Source: a virus. Taken from it: 36,110 nucleotides of DNA. The stretch covers positions 1 to 36,110 of the IMG/VR virus record IMGVR_UViG_3300042346_000588, one strand, 5' to 3'. The position numbers were made by a program, and so were the translations under genes. The notes below the pieces were generated by a model. The model saw only the letters and a list, made by a program, of their open reading frames with translations. It did not search any database and had not been told where the DNA came from. This document shows positions 28,700-36,110 of the stretch, in pieces; the stretch's first letter is position 1; each line of letters starts with the position of its first letter.

Positions 28700-29173
28700 T
28701 CAGGCCTTGGAAATTTTATTGCGGTGGGCCCAGATGAGGGCTTTGTGCTTTTCAAAAAGGATGGATGCGGCCTTGCGGTCTCCGGATTCCACAGCGGCGA
28801 GATATTCGGCGACGGGGTCAGAGGATTCGGATGCTGCATTCTCGATGAGCGGGACCACACGGGCGGGGGCGAGACCGAGGCTGGACTCAAGGCGGGCAAG
28901 GGCGGTGCGCTCGTTGTTGAGTTGCTCGCGGATGGCGACCATTTCGGCGCGGATGGTGTCGCGCTCAGCCACAAGGGCGTTGTATTTTGAGAGGATGGAG
29001 TCGGCAGCGGCGAGGGCGACGGGCAAGGATGGCTCTTGGATCTCAGGCTGTTCAGGCTCAGCTTCTGGCTCTGGCTGCTCTTCAGGGGCGGATTCGCTCA
29101 CGACGGTGGCCTCAATGGGCTCTACAGCCTCGGGCTCTTCGGCGATGATTTCGGGTGTGGATGGATTTTCCAT
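28700..29173 (-). CDS. Nested scaffolding protein, in-frame internal start (157 aa)
   Basis: Inside the protease gene and in frame, ATG codons at 29179 and 29173 lie after a TTTGACA element (29189-29195; 15 bases before the ATG at 29173), matching the pattern found before independent genes. The product (ENPSTPEIIAEEPEAVEPIE ... RNKISKA) would be pure scaffold, as Nu3 within lambda gene C. The nested start is inferred from analogy and the motif. Confidence 0.55.
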   Translation of the reverse strand: MENPSTPEIIAEEPEAVEPIEATVVSESAPEEQPEPEAEPEQPEIQEPSLPVALAAADSILSKYNALVAERDTIRAEMVAIREQLNNERTALARLESSLGLAPARVVPLIENAASESSDPVAEYLAAVESGDRKAASILFEKHKALIWAHRNKISKA

Positions 29174-29788
29174 TTGCATTGATGGCTGTGTCAAATCAGC
29201 CGGGGCGTTGCGGAATTTTGCCAAGCGGGAGAATCGGGACGCGCTGGCAGCGATGGCCATGCCCTCGGTGATTTCGTCTACGAACCCGGCGGCTTGCGCC
29301 TGCTCGGCTGTGAACCATGTTTCGGCATCCATCCATGCCTCGATCTGGTCGGGCTCTTGGCCGGACTTGGCGGCATAGGCTTTGACCATGTTCAGCCGGA
29401 TCATGTCCAGAAGCTCGGCTTGCTTGCGGAGTTCGTAGGAGTCGCCGAGCGCGGAGCCCCAAGGGTTATGGATCATGTAAAATCCATTGCTGGCCATTTT
29501 CACCGGTTCGCCTGCCAGGCTGATAACGGTGGCCATGCTGGCCGCAATGCCCTCGATCTGGACTTCCACATTTCCGCGACGGCTTAACGCGGTGAAGATG
29601 GCATTCCCGTCGAAGACTTCTCCGCCTGGGGAGTGGATGCGGAGGATGATTTTGTCTTCTGCCGGGATGCTGGAAAGGTCTCGGATGAAAGACTCGGCTG
29701 AGATGCCATGCATACCGATCTCATCGAAAATGGATATTTCGGTTTGCTTGAGCGCAGGCTTGGGAGAAAGGGCATACCAGGAGTTCAC
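28700..29788 (-). CDS. ClpP/S49-type capsid maturation protease with scaffold domain (362 aa)
   Basis: Residues 1-190 form a ClpP-like serine protease: LRIHSPGGEVFDG, nucleophile Ser84 in EGIAASMATVIS, His107 in YMIHNPWGSA, and a candidate Asp in WMDAETWFT. Residues 200-362 are acidic and Pro/Glu-rich, then coiled-coil (KYNALVAERDTIRAEMVAIR), i.e. a scaffold. This is the lambda gpC/Nu3 arrangement. The start is GTG at 29788, 13 bases after TTTGACA (29802-29808). The protease would remove scaffold during prohead maturation. Confidence 0.88.
   Translation of the reverse strand: MNSWYALSPKPALKQTEISIFDEIGMHGISAESFIRDLSSIPAEDKIILRIHSPGGEVFDGNAIFTALSRRGNVEVQIEGIAASMATVISLAGEPVKMASNGFYMIHNPWGSALGDSYELRKQAELLDMIRLNMVKAYAAKSGQEPDQIEAWMDAETWFTAEQAQAAGFVDEITEGMAIAASASRFSRLAKFRNAPADLTQPSMQMENPSTPEIIAEEPEAVEPIEATVVSESAPEEQPEPEAEPEQPEIQEPSLPVALAAADSILSKYNALVAERDTIRAEMVAIREQLNNERTALARLESSLGLAPARVVPLIENAASESSDPVAEYLAAVESGDRKAASILFEKHKALIWAHRNKISKA
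29189..29195 (-). promoter_or_regulatory. TTTGACA element inside the protease gene
   Basis: Coding for part of ADLTQ in the protease frame, yet placed as a start-associated element 9 and 15 bases before two in-frame ATG codons. Confidence 0.4.
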
Positions 29789-29801
29789 GGCATTGGCGGC
29801 A

Positions 29802-29808
29802 TGTCAAA
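29802..29808 (-). promoter_or_regulatory. TTTGACA element, 13 nt before GTG at 29788
   Basis: The TGA in the element is the stop of an 8-codon frame (29804-29830, MNAHLPVV) whose ATG overlaps the portal stop (ATGA). This may couple portal to protease translation. Confidence 0.5.
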
Positions 29809-29830
29809 CGACAGGCAGGTGGGCGTTCAT
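29804..29830 (-). other. Eight-codon micro-ORF between portal and protease
   Basis: ATG overlaps the portal TGA; the frame MNAHLPVV ends in the TGA of TTTGACA, 16 bases before the protease GTG. It is probably a ribosome relay rather than a functional peptide. Confidence 0.35.
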
Positions 29831-31545
29831 TGTTCTTGGGGGTCTTCTGGATCGGGTTGTGCCGTCGCTTCAGGTGCGGCGAGCTTGTTGGTGAGGGTGA
29901 TCGGCGAGCGGATCGGATTTTTCTGCCACTCGCTCAGGACGGATTCGCCCATCTCTGGGAGCGCCAGCATTGCGCGAATGGATTGCTCCACTTCGTTTGA
30001 TGGGGTGATGACCCCGGCGCGGACTGCTGCGCCAAGTGCGTCGAGTTTTTCCTTAGACTGCATATCGAACCCTTCGGAATTTGCTTTCTCTGAATTTGTC
30101 GCAACAGAAACCTCATTGCTTTTTTGGTTCGGGAAAACTTGAGAGACATCGATCCCAAGAGCTTCGCATTTTTGTTTTCTGCGAATGTATGCAGATAGTA
30201 TGTCGTCCTCTTCGGCCTCGGCATCGAGGCCATGCAAATTCGCGTATCGCTCCCAAGACATATAGCCGGAGTCGAGAAGTTGAGCGTAGAGACGCCCATC
30301 GCGGCCGTTGTCGACAGTGATCTTGCGTGGTGTAACCCACTCGACTCGCCACCAATCATCCCCAGGGTAAGGCAGGCGCCCTGCTTGGATCTCTTGCCAC
30401 ACCCAGAATTTCCACGCGGGAAAACAAAACTGGTCGATTACCATCTGTTGGATTCGGTCCAAAAAGTTCTGCGCAACTTCGAGGAGTGCGCGCGTCTCAG
30501 TGCCTGCGAGGCCGACGAGGAGCATGAGAGCCTCGGGAGGAACGCCGATGGCGCGGGCGATGTCGCTGGTGTAATCGCGCATGAGCGGCTCGAAGGCAGC
30601 CCCGGGGGCTTCGTTTTTGAAGGATTGGATGCTCTCTCCGGGCTTCAGGCGGGGGATCAGGGTTCCGTTGTAAAGCGTATCTGTCGTGATCTCATCGCCT
30701 GCGGCATTGGTGATTTTCCCTGCGCCAAGGCCGATCTTCATGGCCTCGTTGCTGGTAATCATGTAGCCGATTTGCGACTGAGCTTTGTAGCTGCCTTTGA
30801 GGTAGCTCTTTGTTTCGCTCTTGTCCTGCGCTGGGATGATCGCGGAGTGCAGCCAGGACACGCCACGTGGCTGGCCGATGCGGCGGACATGGCGGATGTG
30901 CATCATGTCGTCTGCGGAAACGTCCATGTATTTGCCGGCCGCCCGATCCATGATAACTCGGTATTTGCGCGGAGCACCAAAGGAATCGAGTAGGAGGCCA
31001 TCAAATGATCCTTCCCCGGAGTCGGCAGTGTTCCCCACGGATTCGCCGCCGATGAAACGAAAGCGCGCGCCGTCTGTGCCTGTAACGAGCTTCTGGGCGA
31101 AGACATCGCCATCGAGGGCCACATGGCGAACAAGAAGCGATTGCGCGCTGTAGAAATTCACGGAGTCGCTGGCGTCGAATGCCCACGCCTCACCGCATGC
31201 CCTGTCTTCGAAATGCCGCTCTGCGATGCGGTTCCATGCGGCGTCAGTGGTGCGGGCCTTGGCGACGATGCCGGTGCCGATGGCACGCTGCGCAATGTGC
31301 TCGATGACGTAGGTGACATCTGGGAAATTATTGTAGAGCCACCGAGCCTTGCGAATAAGTTGCTCACGTGTCTGCGGGGTGACCTCGCGCCGTGGGTCAA
31401 CCGTATTGAGGAAAATCAACCCTCGGTTTTGATTTTGCTCGGCAGCCTCGAAGGCGGCGGCTCTGGCGTCTGGCTTGCGCGGGCGGCCTGCACCGGGACG
31501 ATTACCGCCCCATCCGCCGCTTGATTTTTTGATTTTCGAGGACAT
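29827..31545 (-). CDS. Portal protein, lambda gpB family (572 aa)
   Basis: Forms the dodecameric DNA entry ring. Family traits: a basic N-terminus with GGNRPGAGRPRKPDARAA, RKARWLYNNFPDVTYVIEHI, FRFIGGESVGN, a stem and crown region, LKPGESIQSFKNEAPGAAFE followed by YTSDIARAIGVPPEALM (typical for this family), and a C-terminal ALLEVAQNFLDRIQQ/QFCFPAWKFWV segment. Length fits lambda gpB (about 530). ATG 31545 lies 14 bases after TTTGACA (31560-31566); an in-frame ATG at 31560 would add five residues. The ~80-residue C-terminal extension is polar. Confidence 0.92.
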   Translation of the reverse strand: MSSKIKKSSGGWGGNRPGAGRPRKPDARAAAFEAAEQNQNRGLIFLNTVDPRREVTPQTREQLIRKARWLYNNFPDVTYVIEHIAQRAIGTGIVAKARTTDAAWNRIAERHFEDRACGEAWAFDASDSVNFYSAQSLLVRHVALDGDVFAQKLVTGTDGARFRFIGGESVGNTADSGEGSFDGLLLDSFGAPRKYRVIMDRAAGKYMDVSADDMMHIRHVRRIGQPRGVSWLHSAIIPAQDKSETKSYLKGSYKAQSQIGYMITSNEAMKIGLGAGKITNAAGDEITTDTLYNGTLIPRLKPGESIQSFKNEAPGAAFEPLMRDYTSDIARAIGVPPEALMLLVGLAGTETRALLEVAQNFLDRIQQMVIDQFCFPAWKFWVWQEIQAGRLPYPGDDWWRVEWVTPRKITVDNGRDGRLYAQLLDSGYMSWERYANLHGLDAEAEEDDILSAYIRRKQKCEALGIDVSQVFPNQKSNEVSVATNSEKANSEGFDMQSKEKLDALGAAVRAGVITPSNEVEQSIRAMLALPEMGESVLSEWQKNPIRSPITLTNKLAAPEATAQPDPEDPQEQ

Positions 31546-31559
31546 CGTCCTCGGCGGCA

Positions 31560-31566
31560 TGTCAAA
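31560..31566 (-). promoter_or_regulatory. TTTGACA element before portal start
   Basis: Fourteen bases before ATG 31545. Its TGA (31562-31564) is the stop codon of the preceding 93-aa gene. Confidence 0.5.
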
Positions 31567-31843
31567 CGGGCGAGTTGAAAGCGCCGAAGTTGACGAAGGT
31601 GCCAAGTTGGCGTCCGCCGTTGCCTTCAGCGTAAACTTCCATAATGACGGCGAGTCGGTCGGTCTTGGTGAGAGCGCTGAGTTGCGCGGATGAAGAAGCT
31701 CCTTCACTGCCGAGGCTTGTGATGATGGTTTCCTCGATGCCGCTCTCGACGCCTGTGGCCATGGTGAGGAGTTCGGCCTTTGTTTTGCCGAGAGCCTGGA
31801 GATAAGCCTTGTAGCCTGAGCGTGCGATGTCTGAAGCGGTCAC
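31562..31843 (-). CDS. Small head protein in the gpW position (93 aa)
   Basis: It lies between terminase and portal, where lambda has the head-tail joining protein W. A helical protein: DIARSGYKAYLQALGKTKAE, then SSSAQLSALTKTDRLAVIME and a Gly/Asn-rich end. The sequence itself is not recognised, so the W-like role is positional. The start is GTG at 31843, 13 bases after TTTTGACA (31857-31864). Confidence 0.6.
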   Translation of the reverse strand: MTASDIARSGYKAYLQALGKTKAELLTMATGVESGIEETIITSLGSEGASSSAQLSALTKTDRLAVIMEVYAEGNGGRQLGTFVNFGAFNSPV

Positions 31844-31856
31844 GACCGAGGGGGTG

Positions 31857-31864
31857 TGTCAAAA
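31857..31864 (-). promoter_or_regulatory. TTTTGACA element, 13 nt before GTG at 31843
   Basis: First element of the head operon, at the downstream end of the 251-bp gene-free block. Confidence 0.5.
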
Positions 31865-32115
31865 GGGAAAAGCAGGGACGGTGTGCACGGAGGGATTAGA
31901 AATTGCGCGGCAGTTCAAGTGTGGCTTGGTTTTGCACCATGTTTTCTAAACACGTTGAAAATATAGGGCTGTTTTTTCAACAAGCCCGATGAGGTATAAC
32001 TCAAAAGGTTATACTTTGTTTATGACGGATGAGGTATAAGTCATAAAAATTGACTCAGAAAAATGTGGTCGTTTTTCTGACAAAACAATCATATCGGTGC
32101 GCTCACCGAAATTGC
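31865..32115. promoter_or_regulatory. 251-bp A/T-rich control region before the head genes
   Basis: No gene is supportable. GATGAGGTATAA occurs twice as a perfect 12-bp direct repeat (31988-31999 and 32028-32039), exactly 40 bp apart. TTTATGAC (32019-32026) and GTCATAAA (32040-32047) form an inverted repeat around the second copy. GTTGAAAA/TTTTCAAC (31954-31961/31974-31981) and GGGCT/AGCCC (31966-31970/31983-31987) are overlapping, mutually exclusive stems. A late promoter with activator sites or an attenuator is likely. Confidence 0.6.
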
Positions 32116-32328
32116 TCAGAACATGCCGAAGATTTTGCGAAGATCGTCCACGCTTTTCGAGTCGTTAACCGGCGCTTGTTCGTTCTCCTCTTCGCCTTCG
32201 TGAAAGGCGTAGTCCCATGTCTGGTCGAACAACTTCCGCAGGCCGCGAGTTGACAAAGTAACATTTCCATCTCGCTCGAAAGCGGGGTTCTTTGCGCAGT
32301 AGATTTTCCAGAGTTGGGATTTTTTCAT
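32116..32328 (-). CDS. Small protein following large terminase (70 aa)
   Basis: KSQLWKIYCAKNPAFERDGN at the start, then LSTRGLRKLFDQTWDYAFHE and an acidic linker before DLRKIFGMF. The first part resembles small phage proteins found beside terminases (NP.F...g.v..s..glrklfdq.w). Function unknown. The ATG overlaps the terminase stop (ATGA, 32325-32328), so it is co-translated with terminase. The long control region lies downstream of it. Confidence 0.7.
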   Translation of the reverse strand: MKKSQLWKIYCAKNPAFERDGNVTLSTRGLRKLFDQTWDYAFHEGEEENEQAPVNDSKSVDDLRKIFGMF

Positions 32329-34004
32329 TTGAATTCAATGGCTCCAGTTTTGCGCAGTTGTTGAGCGCAGGCGTAGTTAAGGCGCACAGCGTCGGCAAAG
32401 TGGTCACCTGCTACCGAGCGCCATTCTTTGCGGCCTTTTTTGCTGACGATGATTTTCTGCCCCATGAAGGCGGAAAGGAATTCTTCTCCTGAGTCCTTCG
32501 GGAAAAATAGAAACGGGGATTTTCGCTTTGCGATTCGGTCGATGAATAGCGAGACCTTCGAGGCGAATTCGTTCACCGTGTAGAGCGGCATCGTTGGGTA
32601 TTCCTTCAGAACGCTTTCGCTGATGCTGCCGAAGTTTGCGCCTGATCCCTTGGCCGGGAAAAAGAAATTACCCGAGAGATAGCATGCGCGGTATACGGCG
32701 TTTGCGTTGAAGCCTGAATCGAGCAGGCCGCCGATCGGTGTGACTTCCCTGCCTTCGGCGGTCTTGTATTTCTGCGACTGCGCGACCTCGAGCATGTCGT
32801 CGATGCCGGTCACGGTGCCGTAGTCGATGACATAGGCGTCTCCATTTTCTGCAAATGCCATCGTCGTCCAGTGCGATGTATCTTGGCCAACGTCCGCCGA
32901 GAGCGTAATAGCCACCGGATCGATGGGGCAGGCTCCGCGAAGGTAGTCTTTGCGGCAGGCGAGCACTTCGGCGCTGGTGGCTCCGGTGCCTTGGATGGTC
33001 CACCGGCGGGCGTTGCGCTTTTGGATAAATTGCTTCATCGCTTCTGTGTCGCCTGCCTTGCGGTCGAGATCCGCCTTCACCCACTCGACAGCGAGCGATC
33101 CCCAAGGAATCCACCACACGGCGGCGGCATCGTAGTGGAAGGCGATCCGCCCAGGCGCGCCGTGCGATTTCACGATGTAGCGAGAGCCAGATGACAAGGC
33201 GCGGCGAATGCGCGGGTCGTCCATGTATTCGTGCGAGCATGTGGGGCACACGAGCCGGGCGCTCTTCGCCACTCGGTCCCAGAGCATGGCGCCATTCCCG
33301 TCGGTCTCACGGTCGAAGGCTATGTTTTTAAAGTCCCACGGATGCGCTTCACCGCATAAGCACTGCCAAGAGAATTCGCGCTTTTCGCATAAGTCTTCTG
33401 CGTCATGAAAATCGTCGCCTTCCTCGCCACCTTGCGACACCAGAATGCGGCGGGCATTCCATCGGTCGTGAGTTCGCCGGCGGAATTCCTCCAGCATGCC
33501 GCGCTTCCAACGCCACACTTCGTCGGCTATAGCCCACCGGATAGATTTCTCCTGAAGGCTGGTGAGGTTTGCGCCTCCGATGAAGAGCGGCATGTGTGGA
33601 AAAAGGATCTCCGTCTTGCGCTTTTGGTGCCTGTCTTTTGGGAAGAGCTTGGCGACCGATGGGATAGCTTCGAGCATCGGCCCGAGGCGCGACTCTGCCC
33701 ACTGCTTCGCCGTCTTGTCTGTCTGCCCGGTGACGAGTGTCGGGCCGGGGTTCTCCGAGATGATCCATGCCAATAGCGCCTCGAACAGCGTTGTCTTCCC
33801 ACTGCCGACAGGTGCGCAGATGATGATCTCATCGTTAGTGTCTTTGGCGATTTCTTCAATCGGTTCGTTCATCCATTGCGCTGTCGTGGAATCAAATTGC
33901 GTATTCCGTGCCGAGTGAGGAACGACCACATGCCGAGACATCCATTGGACCGGACTAAGCCGCTCGCCGGGGTTCACTCCGAGTTTGAAGAATTCTGCGA
34001 TCAT
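32325..34004 (-). CDS. Terminase large subunit, GpA family (559 aa)
   Basis: Packaging motor and nuclease. Walker A APVGSGKTT (residues 64-72), Walker B WAIADEVWRW, and a zinc-finger-like pair CLCG ... CPTC in the middle, then the nuclease with SADVGQD and a later GDHFADAVRLNYACAQ carrying acidic residues. The N-terminus (LSPVQWMSRHVVVPHSARN) is typical of GpA proteins. Lambda-type terminases usually cut at cos sites. The start overlaps the small terminase stop (ATGA, 34001-34004). Confidence 0.93.
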   Translation of the reverse strand: MIAEFFKLGVNPGERLSPVQWMSRHVVVPHSARNTQFDSTTAQWMNEPIEEIAKDTNDEIIICAPVGSGKTTLFEALLAWIISENPGPTLVTGQTDKTAKQWAESRLGPMLEAIPSVAKLFPKDRHQKRKTEILFPHMPLFIGGANLTSLQEKSIRWAIADEVWRWKRGMLEEFRRRTHDRWNARRILVSQGGEEGDDFHDAEDLCEKREFSWQCLCGEAHPWDFKNIAFDRETDGNGAMLWDRVAKSARLVCPTCSHEYMDDPRIRRALSSGSRYIVKSHGAPGRIAFHYDAAAVWWIPWGSLAVEWVKADLDRKAGDTEAMKQFIQKRNARRWTIQGTGATSAEVLACRKDYLRGACPIDPVAITLSADVGQDTSHWTTMAFAENGDAYVIDYGTVTGIDDMLEVAQSQKYKTAEGREVTPIGGLLDSGFNANAVYRACYLSGNFFFPAKGSGANFGSISESVLKEYPTMPLYTVNEFASKVSLFIDRIAKRKSPFLFFPKDSGEEFLSAFMGQKIIVSKKGRKEWRSVAGDHFADAVRLNYACAQQLRKTGAIEFK

Positions 34005-34405
34005 TCGTCGGAGAGTGTTTTCAGAACGCGGTTTATTTCGTCTTCAAGGATCGGCACCATCTGAGCCGCCGATAGCCCTTCGAGCCGCCCAGGCAATGCG
34101 CCCACCCATGAAAGGAGTTGCGCTTTCACGGCCATGCCAAGCGCGATCATTTCTTCCTCTACTTTCTCCTTCGCAATATGCTTCCCCTTGGTGACCTCGA
34201 GCAGATACTCGATGCGGTCTCCCTCAAGCTTGAGCTTCCGCAGCCTCGCCGCCTTCATGTCCTCCACCGGCATTCCGGTTGTCTCGGATTCGGCGACAAG
34301 GTTCCGAGCCTGCCGTTTCGTCACAGCAAGCTCTTGTGCAATGTGATCCGTCACTGGGTCACGTGGTCGGCCCTTGCCTCTTTTCGGGGTGGTCTTTGGT
34401 TTCAT
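34001..34405 (-). CDS. Terminase small subunit-like DNA-binding protein (134 aa)
   Basis: Basic N-terminus (KPKTTPKRGKGRPRDPVTD) and a helix-turn-helix (HIAQELAVTKRQARNLVAES), then a helical oligomerisation region (KLKLEGDRIEYLLEVTKGKH, EEEMIALGMAVKAQLLSWVG) as in Nu1/DUF1441-type small terminases. It recognises the packaging site and brings in the large subunit. It lies immediately upstream of the large terminase gene with an ATGA overlap. A 62-bp gap precedes it, a possible promoter or packaging-site location. Confidence 0.82.
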   Translation of the reverse strand: MKPKTTPKRGKGRPRDPVTDHIAQELAVTKRQARNLVAESETTGMPVEDMKAARLRKLKLEGDRIEYLLEVTKGKHIAKEKVEEEMIALGMAVKAQLLSWVGALPGRLEGLSAAQMVPILEDEINRVLKTLSDE

Positions 34406-34467
34406 TATGCGGAAATGCGAATTTTATTGCTCACACAGAACTATCGAGCGACTGGCAAACTGCTTGC

Positions 34468-34920
34468 TCAGAGCGGATTGGTAGGGTTCCCAATTTGTTT
34501 TAATAAATTTTGCAGCTCGTCGCGCTCTCGTTCCAAGCGTTCAATCTTTTCTCGCGCCTCCCCCAGCGATTTGATCCACATTTCGCAACTTTCACCCGCC
34601 TCTTTTAATTGTGCTTCAATATCTTGGGTTCGGTGAATCCTTGCTTGCTGCCCTTTGATGAATTGGTGGATGTATTCTGGCGTTCCTCCCCAAAGGCACA
34701 GCGGCCTCCATTCCATCAATTCCTCATGCAGCTTGTCGCGCTCTTGTGTTATGTCCATTAACTTGCATTGAGTCTCAACTAATTCTTGGTGAGTTCGATG
34801 GTGCCACCTCATCTCCTCGTCGCGCTCACGCTCCAACCTCTGCGCCACCGCACGCAGGACCGGCGACCAATCGCCGCCGGCGGCGACAATAGCAGCGTCT
34901 GTCTCAGGCGTGTCGCTCAT
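34468..34920 (-). CDS. Coiled-coil early protein, Ea22-like (150 aa)
   Basis: The start SDTPETDAAIVAAGGDWSPV then RAVAQRLERERDE is the form of a widespread phage protein (SDTPETDA...LERERDE) of unknown role, often annotated Ea22-like. Residues about 60-140 are heptad-rich (MDITQERDKLHEELMEW, EKIERLERERDELQNLL). The start at 34920 overlaps the upstream stop (ATGA). Confidence 0.75.
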   Translation of the reverse strand: MSDTPETDAAIVAAGGDWSPVLRAVAQRLERERDEEMRWHHRTHQELVETQCKLMDITQERDKLHEELMEWRPLCLWGGTPEYIHQFIKGQQARIHRTQDIEAQLKEAGESCEMWIKSLGEAREKIERLERERDELQNLLKQIGNPTNPL

Positions 34921-35156
34921 TTGAACTCCTCCAGGCTCCTGCAACGTCCCAGCATATCGTCGATAGCCTTGCGGATTGTTGGCCATTCCTCCACGGTGAT
35001 GCCGATCTTTCCGTCATATGCGTCACTGCATTGGCGGACCTCCACGAATTCCCCGGCGGCCTCGTCCACGATCTCGATCTCCGTGGCCTCTTGGTTGAAT
35101 AGCGGCTCGCCCTTGGGAACAATGACGACCTTGGTTGTGCGTGTCTCGTATGTCAT
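34917..35156 (-). CDS. Small early protein of unknown function (79 aa)
   Basis: TYETRTTKVVIVPKGEPLFN, then EIEIVDEAAGEFVEVRQCSD and WPTIRKAIDDMLGRCRSLEE: a small alpha/beta protein. The start at 35156 is fixed by the ATGA overlap with the preceding gene; longer readings would lie in that gene. Not recognised beyond resemblance to small phage early proteins. Confidence 0.68.
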   Translation of the reverse strand: MTYETRTTKVVIVPKGEPLFNQEATEIEIVDEAAGEFVEVRQCSDAYDGKIGITVEEWPTIRKAIDDMLGRCRSLEEFK

Positions 35157-35587
35157 CGCGTTGCCTCCAGTAGTTCCCTCACTCGCTTGGCCTCGCGCTC
35201 CATTGGCTCGAGGAGATCCAGAGCACGGGTCAGTTTGTCCTTGTCCCATTGCTGTATCTCGTCCGACATCTTCCTTTGCCACAGGATGAACGACTGGCTC
35301 AGTCCTTCGATGGTCACGATGGCCTTGGTCTTGTCCGCAGGGTTAAGCGCGGGCTTGGCTTCGGGTAGGGTAAGACCAAGGTCAAGCTCCAGTTGTGCTT
35401 CCGTGTCTGCTGTGAACTCCATGCCCCACCGTCCATTGCTGTAGTCGCGTGATTGCTGTAGCCACTTGGATGCAGCGCGCTTGCAGGTCAGGATGTCTTT
35501 ATGGATGTCTGCCCATTCACCTGTGGTGAGGTTGCTTGGTAGGTTCAGCCCAGCGAGGGTGAACATGGCTTGGTCGATTAGTTGCAT
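35153..35587 (-). CDS. Phage protein of unknown function (144 aa)
   Basis: Helical protein: QLIDQAMFTLAGLNLPSNLT, WADIHKDILTCKRAASKWLQ, then an acidic segment (TEAQLELDLGLTLPE) and a long C-terminal helix (RALDLLEPMEREAKRVRELL). Not recognised. The start at 35587 is preferred because longer readings run into the HTH gene; the two overlap by ten bases. Confidence 0.68.
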   Translation of the reverse strand: MQLIDQAMFTLAGLNLPSNLTTGEWADIHKDILTCKRAASKWLQQSRDYSNGRWGMEFTADTEAQLELDLGLTLPEAKPALNPADKTKAIVTIEGLSQSFILWQRKMSDEIQQWDKDKLTRALDLLEPMEREAKRVRELLEATR

Positions 35588-36108
35588 GATGTTTTCGTTG
35601 TTTGTGTTTTCAGTTTTGCGATTGCCGCCGCTTTCGCGGCAGTAAATGGGTCTGTCGCCTTGGCGCGGAATGTCTCGCGACTGGCTTGGGATTTGCGGAA
35701 TTTGGTGCATTCAAACGAACTATCCTTGCCGCTCAGGACATCGCGCACGCCGAGCGTGTAGTGGCTGAGTAGCGCACGGGTCACGCCCAGCTCGCGGGCG
35801 ACTTCAGCCTGGGAGCGTGCGCCGTTGAGTTGGTCAAGGCCGGAGGCGAATGCCAGAGCGTGCGCCATGGCCGGCAGGTTGCTCGCCTTGAGCAGAAGGC
35901 CGATGACCTTGCCAAGGATAAGCGCTTGGTTCTTTCGCACTTCATTCTCCACATGGAGCAGAACAAGGCGCGCGGCTTTGATCGAGATGCCCAGCGAGTC
36001 GGCCAATATCTCCTCGGGGCTGTCGATTTCGTCGGCCATGTCGGGCCAATAAACGCCGCCGTTCTTTTCAAACAGGCGTGTGGCTTCTGCGGGTGAGGCG
36101 GATATCAT
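35578..36108 (-). CDS. HTH-containing protein of unknown function (176 aa)
   Basis: N-terminal helical domain (SPEEILADSLGISIKAARLV; KNQALILGKVIGLLLKASNL), then a clear helix-turn-helix at about residues 97-122: ARSQAEVARELGVTRALLSH, followed by YTLGVRDVL. C-terminal tail basic. It may regulate late transcription or bind the packaging region; it sits between the early operon and terminase. Its ATG (36108, equal to 125) overlaps the stop of the zinc-ribbon gene across the circle junction. Confidence 0.75.
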   Translation of the reverse strand: MISASPAEATRLFEKNGGVYWPDMADEIDSPEEILADSLGISIKAARLVLLHVENEVRKNQALILGKVIGLLLKASNLPAMAHALAFASGLDQLNGARSQAEVARELGVTRALLSHYTLGVRDVLSGKDSSFECTKFRKSQASRETFRAKATDPFTAAKAAAIAKLKTQTTKTSCN

Positions 36109-36110
36109 TG
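35984..36110. repeat. Terminal direct repeat, right copy (circular overlap)
   Basis: Identical to 1-127; see left copy. Confidence 0.95.

Overview
The window is one complete, circular-mapping genome of a temperate tailed phage (siphovirus type). The first 127 bases are repeated exactly as the last 127 (1-127 = 35984-36110), so the unique sequence is about 35,983 bp. The gene interrupted at the left edge is complete at the right edge. Evidence for a temperate phage: tyrosine integrase, a candidate attP carrying a tRNA 3' end, an excisionase-like HTH gene, and two divergent ribbon-helix-helix (RHH) regulators sharing four identical operator palindromes. Evidence for a long non-contractile tail: lambda-type portal and terminase, a 1154-residue tape measure, a frameshifted tail chaperone pair, and no sheath or baseplate-wedge genes.

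Nearly every gene is on the minus strand, so the genome is read from high to low coordinates and across the circle junction. Order in that direction: small unknown genes (36.1-34.5 kb); small and large terminase (34.4-32.3 kb); a 251-bp gene-free block with repeats; head genes (portal, ClpP-type protease with fused scaffold, major capsid, head-tail joining; 31.8-27.4 kb); tail genes (terminator-like protein, two related tube-like proteins, G/GT chaperones, tape measure, distal tail; 27.4-19.1 kb); fibres (19.1-13.5 kb); lysis (13.5-12.4 kb); accessory genes including a phosphoesterase (12.25-10.8 kb); attP and integrase (10.8-9.5 kb); plus-strand lysogeny genes (8.9-9.5 kb); divergent switch (8.69-8.87 kb); early operon of tiny coupled genes (8.7-7.1 kb); and replication/recombination genes (ssDNA-binding-like protein, Pif1-like helicase, primase-helicase, candidate origin, RuvC-like nuclease; 7.0-0.5 kb). 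The early leftward transcript probably starts near 8.7 kb and runs through replication, over the junction, towards terminase.

The host is not identified. The tRNA 3' end in attP looks like tRNA-Ser. A short repeat at 8050-8083 resembles a family I associate with Verrucomicrobia and Planctomycetes chromosomes. Many structural genes have A/C-rich leaders without a Shine-Dalgarno sequence. Together these suggest, weakly, a host in the PVC/Bacteroidota range.

Most notable observations: a correctly phased GGGAAAC slippery heptamer at the end of the tail chaperone gene; a recurrent TTTTGACA element at a nearly fixed distance before many structural-gene starts; the four-operator switch; a DUF2513 gene lying antisense inside a coupled operon; a frameshifted RHH tail ending in a run of 15 G; and a fibre start codon paired in a hairpin behind a 7-codon leader.
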